From assembly GCA_964462135.1 (NCBI GenBank), contig CAYWWK010000016.1:1-42841 (forward strand): 42,841 bases of DNA, given 5' to 3'. The notes under the pieces were generated by a model, which saw only the letters and a list, made by a program, of their open reading frames with translations, made no database searches and was not told where the DNA came from. Both the position numbers and the translations under genes were made by a program. Numbering within the stretch: the first letter of the stretch is position 1; the number at the start of each line of letters is the position of its first letter. This document shows, one piece after another, positions 1 through 12,000 of this stretch. Source of the DNA: MGBC163016 sp964462135 (GTDB taxonomy: Bacteria > Actinomycetota > Coriobacteriia > Coriobacteriales > Eggerthellaceae).

Positions 1-3000
1 ATGCACGCGTTGTGAAGGACCCGGTGATATCCACGTCATTCACTGAGGAGCCCTGTGCGAGGTTCTGTGCGGAATAGCCGACCTCGGTGGCCGTTCCACC
101 CGAGAAGGACCCGGTGATGTTGAGTACGGCGAGCTTCTTGGCATCCTTCAGGCCTTCGGAGATATCGCCTGCGGCGCCTGTGAAGGAGTTCTTGAACGTG
201 ACATTCTGCACTTCAGAGCCGGACAGGACAGACCCAGCCTGCACGCTTCCGCCCGTTACAGACCCATCGAAGGTCACGCTGGTAACGCCGGTGGTGCTTG
301 CGAATGCACTGCGCAGGGACTGCTCTGACCCGGTGAAGGAGTTGGTAACCTGCACTGTCTTGATGGCAGCACCCATAGCCATCATGGCCGCACTGGCGCG
401 ATTACCCGTGAAGGAGCCTGTAAGCGTGAGAGTACCCACGTTTCCACCCTTGAGCATCTCGCTTGCCTGCAGGTTTGCCCCCTTCAGAGAGCTATTTATC
501 GTAAGCGAACCGATGTTCGCATTCGCAAACATCTGGTTAGCTGAGCCACCTGTGGCGTTCGCACCCACGGTCATGATTTCGATAGAGCTGTCTTCGGCAC
601 CAGAACCGGAACCGGCCAGCATCTCGCGCATGTCAACATCGGCAGCGCCCAAACCGCGGATATATGCACTGTTCAGGCTGGTAAGGCCAGAGAATGCATT
701 GACAGCATCGGTTACGCCAATCAGCAGCGGTTCGGCATCAGCCGTACCCAGCGTAATGGTCTTTATGCCCGTTGCGCCTGTGGCGAAACCGGTCATCGAA
801 CGTACGTTCCCCATGTTATGTGCACCATCAGCCTTGGCGCGCTGGAATGCAAGACCAACTGCCGGAATGGTGTTATCGCCACCAGAGGCAGCCTGCTGAT
901 CAGTGATGCCCGTGAGGGATGTAGCGCCCGCAACCATGCGGTTCATAGAGGTAACAAGGCTGAGATCAACGTTCGTAAGGTCGATATTGGTGGCATTGAT
1001 GGCACCTTCGAACATAGATTCGATTTGGGTGTCAGCATACACACCGGGATACACTTTGACCTGTGAGTAGTCAGCGTTGATCTTGACGCCAGAAGCATCA
1101 CCGATGGATGACCACGGCGCAGGATTCGCTTCGTTAAACGAACGCATGTGCCCTAACGTGTTGAAGCGATTGTCGCCCGGGTAGATGATCAGCGTTCCAA
1201 GCTGTTCGCCTTCCTTCTTGCGAACGGCCCATGCCACGCCAACACCGTCGGTATCTTCGGCACTGGTGACACCAACGAAACCACCGGTCATGATGGAGCC
1301 GAATTCTTCACCTGTACGACCAACAAGGTCATCCATAGAGGACATGTCCATGTTGGGGCCGTAACGACGCGGAGTCCAAGACTTCGCCATATTCTTGAAT
1401 GCAGACAGGTTGCGTACCGCGATGCCGCCCTTGATTTCGCCATCTTGCTCAAGGCCGCCGTTGTAGCGGTAGATGGTGCCGCGCGCGTACATGTCGGGAC
1501 GGAAGGCCAAGTCGGCCGCTGCCGATGGACCACCGAAGACAGAAACGCGGACCGTCGAGGACATCACATAGGACGGTTCTGTGGTGGAGGAGTTGCGGCT
1601 TTCGAAGAAGCCTGGCAAAACACGCGTGAAGCCGTTACCGATGAGAATAGCGAAATCGGACCCTTCCTTTGCTTCAGCAACAGCACCTGTCTTGGTGATG
1701 AAGTTGTAGTTGGAACGGTCAGCACTTGTCATGTTGTCCGGAGGGACCGTATCGGGATTGTTGCCAATGGCCAAACCGGTCAGCGGCTGGGCCGTGGTGG
1801 GTGCGAAGAGACCATGCATACCGGACAAACGTTCGCCATAGCCGTCATAGGTACCGTCAACGCCCCACGTGCCAATGCCCGTCAGATCCAAATTGTACAG
1901 ATTGGGGCAGCCAGCGAAGGCATACCGCAGGTCAGAAACCGTTGGGGTGTTCTGCAGATCATCGCCTTCGAGCTGCGTCTTGGAAACGTTGTCTACCCAC
2001 GGATCATAGTTCTCATCCGGGCGACCGGAGGAATCCTTCGGCAAACCAAGGTCTACCGTAAGGAGGTTGCGGCAGTCGCGCGCAAAGCCGTACATGGACG
2101 GCTGATGCATGTTGTAGGTAGGACGGTTGTTCTCATCCAGGCGCGAGAGCCTGTTGCCCAAGATGGATGGCAGGTTGATCCATTGAACACTGGAACCAGA
2201 GGCAAAGTATGCAAAGCTGGTGATGCCCGTGGTGTCCCAGCCAGCAGGCAGTGCAATGTAGTTGCCTGTGCCACCTGGCGCGTCTTGGCTGATACCACCA
2301 GTAGTAACGCCGCGCGTTCCCATGAACATGGACGCAGCGGATGCTTCGCGCAGTGTTGGCATACCACGAAGGTCTATCTGCCGTGCACCGACGCCTGCGC
2401 AGAGAGATTCGGCGCCAATGAGATATGGATTCGTGGTAGCAGTACCTGCGGATTCCCACTTGATGGCGGCGTTGCCTTCAACCCACACTTCACCTGAATC
2501 GTCAGTCTTCACGCCACCGGTAAGCGAACCTTCGAAGAGACTGGTGGCATCCATCTGTTCGCCACCCACGCGCGTGAGGGTGATGTTGCGCGTGGTGGAC
2601 GAATTGCCTTCAGCCGTACCTATGTACGATGCCGCACGCATGAGGGTTGCTCTGCTGCCCATGCCAACCTGATCGAGCGTAAGCGTGTTGAGCTTAGGAG
2701 AGCTGTAGAACAGGCGAGTGAGGTTGGCATCGTTGCCGTTGCCCATATTGGTGACGGTGGCCTGAGGGTTCACATTCAATTGTTCGAACATGGACGTCAG
2801 ATTGGCCCTTTCGCCATTGAAGGAGCCCGTGACGGCAATGTTGACGAGTCTGGCGTTGCCTATGTTGGCATCAGGTACGGCTGCACCGATATTGCTGAAC
2901 GCATTCTGCATGGTGATGTTGGCCGTATCGTTCGCCATGTTCGTGATCTCAACCCTGCCAAGGTTGCGGTTGTCCGCCGCGAACGAGGTGAAGTTGGCGC

Positions 3001-6000
3001 CATCGCCCAGCTGGAGAGCATACGCACTGCTTGCCTTCAGCACTACGCTTTGGAGCGCTGATTCGCGGCCGCATGCGAACGCGCGCTGCGCGTTGGTGAT
3101 GTTGCCCATGTACCAGCGCTTGGCTTGCACCTCATAATCGGTCAGGCGTACATTGAAGCCCACCGCAGGGGTTGTTGCTGTAGCTGCTTTATCCGTTGCA
3201 GCATCACCCGTCACAGAATTATATGAGGTGGGAAGGGCCCTGTTCCCCGTGGAGGTCGGGTTGGATGGGACGTTCCCGTCCGTGGTGAAGTTCACCATGG
3301 CCAGGCTGGCATCGCCTTCGCAGAGGTTGGCAATGTTGGTGGTGTACTTCGTGACCGTGAGATTGGAGAGGTCGAGCGTGGTGACATTGGGCATGCCACG
3401 GAATGCCGCCTGGAGGCTTTCTCCTGCATAGACACCAGGGGACACGAGAACACGGCCGATGGTATCAGCCAAGGACAGACGATCCTCGGCACCCGGCTGA
3501 CCTTCTTCAACCGCCGTAGGCTTGCCCTGGCCCGCACTGCGGCCTGACCACGGGGTGCGATCCTCATCCGTAAAGGACTTCATCTGCACCTTCATGTCTC
3601 CATTGTCACTGGGTGACCAGCCTGCAGGCAGGAGACCTTGTTCCTTCGCGGCTGAGACATTGGGGTAGATGAGCAACGTTGCCTTACCCGCATTCTTCGC
3701 AAGATATGCATCATCACCGGAAACCGTGCTGCGGACAACCCACACAACGGACGTGCCACCCAATGCACGTGAGGCTTCGAAATCTGCCGTGAAGTTCGGG
3801 TCGCCGTTCATGGCAAGGCTCGGGTTCTCCTCGCCTACATATCCGCCAGCGATGATGGTGCCGAACGCATCCTCATAGAGCGTACCGAAGGTAGAACCCA
3901 TGTTCGCGTAGCCGATGTTGTATTCCTGGCCAGACCAGACGCTCATGCGGCCAAGCGCTCCCTTGTCTGACGGCTTGATTTCACCGCGGTAGCGATAGGT
4001 ATGGTCGCCCAAGCGAGCATTCGGGCATTGCATGAGGTTGGTGATGGCAGCCGGACCACCGTACACGGCCACACCAATATTGGAAGCCATGACGTAGTTC
4101 GGGTTGGACGTGGTGGTGTCGCGGTTCCAGAAGAAGCCGTTGAGCACCTTCTGGAAGCCCGGGCCAATGGTGATGGACGGAATGGGATCAACACCGGTGA
4201 CGTCTTCGCCATAGTCATTCACCAGAAGGCTTGCGCCCTGGAACATGTTGTACTGCATGGCGTTGGTAGCGCCGTAACTGGAGTTGTTTCCCTGCATGCC
4301 CGACGTACCAAGACCCATCAGGTTGAGTTGGCAGAGCTTTGCGCAATCTTGGAACATGAAGCGCATGTCAGTAGAAGAACCGATGGTGGAGGAATCGGAC
4401 GTATCGAACGTGAGGTTGGCAAGTTCGGTACAACCCTTGAACATGGAGTTCATGGACGCACCGGTACCCATGCTTCCAGCCTCCACCTTGGAGGTGTTGA
4501 AGTCCATCACGTTGAAATCAGTGAGACTGGTGCAGCCTTCGAACATGGAGTTCATGTTCGCAACCGCAGACATGTCAATGCTGGTCGAGGCGTTTGAGCT
4601 GAAGAACGCAACGGTGTTGTCAGTCGCAGAGCCACTGGCCTTGCTGACCACCTGCTGGATGGACGTGCAGTTGAGGAACGCTTCGGACATGTTGGCTGGG
4701 TACTTGCGCACAAAGCCAACGAGATCGACGGTCTTCAGGTTGGTGCAGTCCGCGAACATGCGCGCAGCGCTGGTCGGTTGGATGTCACGCTGAGCTTCGG
4801 GCACGGTCCACGTGATGCGGTTTCCGCCGTTCGCGTTCTGGAAGCTGCCCTCGAACATGCTGGTGAGATCAGGTGCGTTCGTGATGGAGTTCCTGAAGTT
4901 GATGGAGATATAGCTGTCAGCCGGGAATATATCGCCCTGGTCTCCCACGGCACCGAACGAGTTCTTGAATGCATTCGTCAAGTTGGCATTTTGACCGGTG
5001 ACAGAATCCTGGAACCTCACGTTCATAAGACGGCTGGTGCCCTCAAACGCAGACGTCAGATTGGCGTTTTCGCCCAGCAGTGCCTTGTTGAGGCGGACCG
5101 AGGACAGGTGATCGGCACCAAGCGCGAAGCTGGTCAGGTTGGGCGCAGCGCCATTCCCAAAGCTTTCAAGGGTAAGCGAGGGTTCTGTCCCGTCTGCCGG
5201 CTTGGTGGTGAACGAACCTTCGAACATGGAGGTGGCGTCCAAGCTGGTGGCCGTATTGGATGAGAAATTCTTCAGCGAAACCGTTTCGAGCGCCGTGCAG
5301 CCCGCGAACATTTCCGTAGCGTTGGCGTTGGCGCCCAGTTCGGCATCGAATTCGCCATAGTTCATCCAGCTGTCAAGGTTGATCTCTTTGAGAGCTGTAC
5401 AGCCTTCGAACATCTGGTAGGCGGAGATGACACCATGGATGCCATGGTTGCTGTAGCCAGCACCGTCTGGCGTGCGATGGATGAACGTGACACCGCCGGG
5501 ATTGATGTCATTGCCCGTAGAAATGGACACATCGTTGCGGAAGCCTTCGATGCTGGTGCAGTCCGCGAACATGCGGTCCATGTTGTGGAAGTTGACCTGA
5601 TAGTACTTAGGATCAGCCTCGGTGCCGTAGTTGGCGTTGAAGTCATCCTGGTAGTACATATCATGAGCCGATGCATGCGCATAGGTGTCGATGATCATGT
5701 TGGAGAAGTCAACATCGGTGAGGTTGGTGCAGCCTTCGAACATGGACTCCATGTATTTGTTGGCGGCAACATGATCGTAGATCTTGGCCTTGGAGAAGCG
5801 GTCAGCGTAGCCGACTTCATTGTGGGCACCAAGCTTGGTCCAAGGAGCAGGATTGTATTCGGCTTCCGTGGTAGCGCTGGTCGTACGGAAGTTGTCAATG
5901 AGCACCACCTTGTCAGAATCCTCTGGGAACATGTTGGGGTTCCGGTAGATGAGCAAGGTGTTGTCCTCGGGTGTTTCCACACCGGTGGCTTTCTCGTCAT

Positions 6001-9000
6001 CCTTCGAACGGATGATCCAGATGACATAGTCAACATGCTGAGGATGCATTTCCGTGAAGCCGATGAAGTTACCGGCTATCACGTGTTCGCCATACACATC
6101 GGCACCAACATTGCCCAGAACGTCTCCGATGTTGGAGAAGTCAAGGTTGTTGCCGTAGCCCATTTCCTGCCAGAATTCTGAGCGGAAGAGTGCCATCTTG
6201 TCAGAGAGAAGCACCTTGCCTTCGAAACGATAGAGGTCCTGGCCGATGGTGACGTTGGGGCACTGAATGAGGGCGTCATTGCCTTCATTGTTCTCTGGGC
6301 CGCCGTAGATATACACCTTCGTGTTGGGGCGGAAGACATAGGTGGGCAGATTGGCCTGGGTGGAACGGCACCAGAAGAAGCCGTTCAGGATCTTCGTCCA
6401 ACCAGTGCCCAGATAGATGTTGTTCTCATAGCTGGGATCAACATATGAGCCATTCGGGTCAGCCGGGTCAGGCGTGCCCAGCTTGGTGCAGCCGTTGAAC
6501 ATGCCGTGCATACCAGACTGCTCTTCGCCGTACGAGTCGATATCACCCGGGACGTGCGAGGTGTCAATGCCACGCAAGTCAAGCTTGGTGATGTTCTCGC
6601 AACCTGCGAAAGCGAAGCGGAGATCGTCCGCCAGCTGGATGGGCTGGACGTTGCCGCTTGCAGCAAGCGTGGTGTTGAGGTTGACGCTTTGGAGCGCTGT
6701 TGCGCCTTCGAACAGGCGCGCCATGCTGGTAGTGACACGCGTGTTGGCATCAGTCAGCCAGAAGTTCTCCAGATTGGCTTCCGTAACGGAAGACATCCCA
6801 GAGAATGCACCTTCAAGGCTGCTTACATTCATGAAGTTGTGACCGTCGGCGAAGACGAGCGCGCCTTCATTCACCACACCGGGCGTTGCTGCGGTATCAA
6901 GTGCAAGCGTGCCAATGGACGTGATGCGATTCAGCCCGCTGAACGCATTCGCCATGGAAAGGTTAGGCTGTGGTGTGACTTCAGCCCCAGGCTTGGTAGC
7001 CATGGTAGGAAGCGCACGAAGGTCAAGGCGGTTGATGTTCGCCGCGCCTTGGAACAGGCCTGCCATATCGTAGGCGGGCTGCGGAAGCGCACCGCCGTCA
7101 GCGGGTGCGAAGATGACGGAAACGTCCTTGTTCGCATACCCGGTATTCGTGAATGCATTCGCGAAGAGGTTGGTGAGCTTTGCCTTGCCACCAGATGCAA
7201 GCCCCTTCAAGAAGAAGCGCGCACCTTCGCCAGGAGCGTTGAACGATTGGTCGGCGCCCACATTGGAGAACATGCCCGTGAGGTCTGCACCTTCGCCCGT
7301 GCCCACATTGTCAGTAGTGACTTGCGAGAGGGCGGCGTCGTTCAGGAACATCTCACCCAGGTTTGCCCCTTTGCCAGAACCCACGTTCTCGAGGGTTGCG
7401 TTGCGCAGGCCGCTGGCGTTGGCCACCATGCGCGAAAGGTTGGTGCCCTCGCCGGAACCGATGTTCTTCAGCGTGAGCCTTGTATTGGGGCTTTGATACA
7501 GCGTGACGTCAGGCGAGAATGCACCGGTGAACATGTCTGAGAAGTTGCCGTTCTTGCCCGTTCCGAAGTTCTCGAGCGTGACTTCGAAGCTTTCAGATGC
7601 ACCCGCCGGCTTCGTGGTGGGCGACAGCGCGTTGGCGAACATCATCTGTGCGGATACGTTATCAGCGCCCGTAGCACCTCCGCTGCCGCTGCCAAGACGC
7701 ATATGCACCTTGCGCAGATTGGAGCATCCAGCGAACATGCTATCGGCATTCGTGAGGGTAGAGAAATCCCAGTCTGCGCCCATGCGCACACCCCTGCCCG
7801 GGTTGGCCGTGGTGGAAGTGACCGAACCGAAATCGGGCATGAAGGTGCCGGATTCATCTACGGGAAGCAGCGTGGCCTCTTGGATAGAGGTGCTGTCCTG
7901 GAACATGGAGGAGACGTTGGTGGTGCGAATCTCGTTCATGCCCGCAGCGCCAGGAAGCTGACCGGAGATCTTCAGGTTCGAAAGGTCAGCCCACTTCATG
8001 CTTGGCAGATCGGCGAAGGCGCGATAGAGCGAATCGGACGCGTAGACGCCTTCTTCGATGTATACGTTCTGGATCTCATCCGCCCAGCCGGACGCCCACG
8101 GTGCGGGGCGCGATTCGCTGAAGCTTGCCAAGCGGCCATACCCTATGTTCTTGCTGGCCGGAGGCAGGCCGATGATGAGCGACGTCTCCTTCGTGCCGTC
8201 TTCGTTGGCCTTCTGGCGAATGACGAACACGACGTCATTGGTGTAGGAGGAGGCACGGTCGGCATTGGGCTCGTAACCTACCGGGCCGAACGCGACGAGC
8301 GACCCACCGAACTGTGCGCCAACGTCTTCGACGAGCTCTTGCATGGCGGTAGGCAGGATGAGGTATTCAGCCGTGACCCAAGCAGCCATGCGTTCGATAG
8401 CAAGCGCGTTATCCAGGTAGATGGTGCCGTTGTAGACATAACGGATGCGCTTGTCTGGCTCGTTCTTGTCGTCTTCGGAATACGTGTTGGGACGACGCAT
8501 GATGTTGATCCAGTTGGACGGACCACCTTCGACGCTGACGTCAACGCGCAGCACGTAGTTGGGGAACTGGTCGATGATGCGGCGGTTCCAGAAGAAGCCA
8601 TTGAGGACCTTCTGCCAACCTGGGCCGATCTTGATGCGAGCGTTCTTGTTGAGCGCCTGGGATTCGTCGTTGAGGTCAACGTTGGTGGGACCTTGGCCTG
8701 CTGCAGCATACTTGATGATGATGTTGTCGCAGCCTTCGAAGAGGTCCTGCATGCCAGACTGTGCCGGGCCGAATGACGCGTAGTCGCCACTGACACGAGC
8801 AGTGCCCAAGCCGGAGAGGTCTATCAGGTTGACATCTTCAGCCGTACCGCCCGCACCAAGGCTTGTGCAGTTCTTGAACATGGACTGCATCGTGGAGGCC
8901 GAGCCGATGGTAGTGCCTTCGGAAGCCGTAAGGGCAACGCGCTCAAGCGCCTTCTGGTTCTCGAACATACTCAACATGTTGACGCCGTTTTCAGAAGTGT

Positions 9001-12000
9001 TGGTGCACATGTCAAGGATGCTGACGCTTTGCAGCTGTGCGTTGGCAGAGTCTGCCTCGGTCAGAGCGAACAAGTTGGAGAGGTCAGTTGCCGTGGCGAA
9101 GTTGAAGCCGCCGAAGTCGTTGACCGTGATGGAGGTGATATCCGGTTCCGGTTCGGGCTCTGGTTCGGGTTCAGGTTCAGGCTCAGGTTCCGGTTCGACG
9201 ACCTCGCCGCCTTCGCCGGTATCGCCGGTATTGCCGGTGTCACCCGTGTCACCCGTGTCGCCACCGCCGGTGCCTGGATCAGGGTTGTCCGGATTCTCAG
9301 GATCAGGAGGCGTGGGCGGATTGGTGTACTGAGGCTCATAGAGCATGTACTCATGTTCGTTGGAGATCTTCTTGAGACCGGTCATGCCACGGAAGAGATT
9401 GGGCGAGCCATTGCGCAGGCTGATTGCCTTGTTGCCCAGCACCGCCACATTGTTGATAGATGCCGGCGTGATGGCATCCTGGCCTTCGATGGTTGACAGG
9501 TTGTTCTGCACGAGCCAAGGAGCCGTGTTGGTGCCCGCCGTGGAAGGCGCGACGTGTTCGCTGTTTTCGCCATACGGGAAGATGACCAGCGTGTAGCGCT
9601 CGCCTTCGGGCATCTTGTCGTTGTAGCGGACATCCCACAGGACATCAATGGAGCCCCACTGGCGGAAGCCATCATAATCACCGGCACCGTCAGCCAGCAC
9701 GGAGGGACCGAAGACGCGGTTGATGTATTCCTCTGTTGGCGTAACCTCGGTGATCTCACGCGGAGCTGCATAGGTTGATTGCGTTTGCGGAGTTGCTACT
9801 GCCGGTGTTGCTGCTGCAGCCTTGGGAACAACCACCTGGCGACTTGCCTGTGCCAGTGTCTGGTTGTTGAGCGTGCGCGTGACCGTGACCTCTGAATTGC
9901 CTTCCTCATAGGCACGGACCGTGCCGTTGGTGGCTACGGATACGTCAGTGGCTGAGTAGTTGTAGTTGGTCGTGACGCCAGCCTGGGCCAAGAGCTGCTG
10001 CTCTTCGGCCACCGTGGCGGCAGCACGATTGACCGCTTCTTCCTGAGCCGTTTCAAGAGCAGCGCCTTCCGCTGCCGCGGCTTCGGCCGCCGCTTGGTCT
10101 GCGGCATCGGCTTCGGCAACAGCTTGCGCGCGCTGCTGAGCGTCGGACGTGCTGGCAGAGGCGCCGCCGATGACGCCTGATGCCATCTCACGAGCACTGG
10201 AGGATGCAGCTTGCGCTGCAGCGCTGGAGGTGGTGATGCCACCCAGAACGCCGGTACCCTGTGCGGTGTCATTGCTGGTTTCGCCAGTAGCCGCTTCGGT
10301 TCCGTTGTCAGCGGTGGTGGAAACACCCATGTTCGCGGAGAAGATGTTGGCCGTGGAGCCCTTCTCTACCGTGAGGACATCCACCGGGAGGCTGATGCCG
10401 TAGGCAATGACGCGGTTGTTGGAAACGATGAGCCCCTTCGCCGCATTCCACGCGGAGGAGTCAGCCGCAACGTCGGGGACCAGGATGGTCACGCCCGTGC
10501 AGCCGGTCAGCGCGGAGTCGGCAACCGCTTCGACACTGCCCCGGTTGACGATCTTGCTGAGGTTCTCGCAATTGGCGAACGCTTCGCCACCGACGGTCTG
10601 AAGCGTTTCCGGCAGCCAGATCTCAGAGATGCCTGAATTCTTGAAGGCGCCATAGTCGATGGTGCGCAGGCTGGTGCCAAGATCAACCGTGGTCAGGTTG
10701 GTTGTGTCTGCGAAGGCACTTTCGCCGATGGTGCGCAGAGAGGCGGGAAGCGTCAACGTCTCAATGGGAGCGCCACGGAAGGATTCCTTCGCGATAGAGC
10801 TGACGGGGTAAGACACGTTGCCGATGGAAGCACTTGACGGAATGTTCAGCGTGGTGGCGAAGGACGCGCGACCTGACCAACCCACTTCGACCGTCATGTC
10901 TGGCAGCAGCGTGAAGGTGAGACCTGCAGTGGCCGTGCCAGGAACCAGCTGCTCGTCAGGAGCTTGAAGCTGGACGCTGCCCGTGATCTGGCCGTTCTCA
11001 TTGACTTCGCTTCCGCCAGCAGATTCGATGGTTTCCTGGGAACCCGCTTCGCCAATCTGCGTGAAGTTGGTGAAGCCCGCTTCGGCCCACACTGCCGTGG
11101 CGGCTTCGTCGGTGGAAGCCAAAGCGACGGTTGCCGTTTCGGCCGTAGCTGGGTCGAAGGCGGCGGGAGTGTTCTGCTGCTCTTCGTCGTTGATGACGAC
11201 CGTCGTCTGCGGCGCGATGTACTGAATGGTGGCCGGGCTGACGATGGAGGACAGCTGCGTGGATGCGCTTGCCGCATAGGCCCCTGCATCAATGGCAGTG
11301 ATGGGAAGCGCCTGGTCGTTCAGCGTGGCGGTGGCCGGAATGACCGTGGCCGTGCCAGCAGCGGCAGCGCGCAGAGCAACGGCAAGCGTGCCGTCCCCTT
11401 GATTGCGCAGCAGGAGGTCAGCCGTGGCTGTGAAGGCCGTGTTGGCTGCAGGCACATGGAACGCGGCTGCGGATTTCGCATAGGGGGCCGCTTCGCCGAA
11501 GAACCCGGTGGTGTGTTCGGGGAGCTCGACGTTGCGCATGGCTGATGGGATATAGGCAACCGTGACACCTTCAGCTTCCTGGACCGGCTGCTGGATATCG
11601 TCTGTCATCACCAGCGTGCCCATATGCCCGGCGAAGATCTGGTTGCCCGCGTTCACTTCGATGGTCTTCAGATTCTCGAAGGTTGCCAACGCGTCTACAT
11701 CTATATAGGCAATGGAATCAGGAAGCACGAGCTTCTCGAGCGACGCCTTCTCAGCCGAGATGCCATAGGCGCCCGCACCGTTGCCGAGGAGGTGGAGGTT
11801 CTTCGTCTCGTCGGTGGCGTCGGGGGATGCCGCATCGCGCGCCTGGGTGGCCGCGCGTTCGCCGATGGCAACGACCCGGTATTCCGTGCCGTTGCTTGAG
11901 ACGGTGGCCGGGATCTCAATGGCATCCGTTCCCAGCTGACCGTCAGTCAAACCGATGACGGCCGCCTGGGGGTCAACGCCGAAGGAGGAGAACTCCTCGG

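Noticed and set aside
1445..8776. Long plus-strand open frames (250-357 codons) across the giant gene
   Set aside because: They run in the same codon phase antisense to the repeat protein and only translate the complement of its MF-repeat codons (giving FEH-type runs). They have no domains of their own.
9139..9270. Low-complexity repeat as an independent DNA element
   Set aside because: It encodes the Glu-Pro and GDTG linker of the giant protein in frame.
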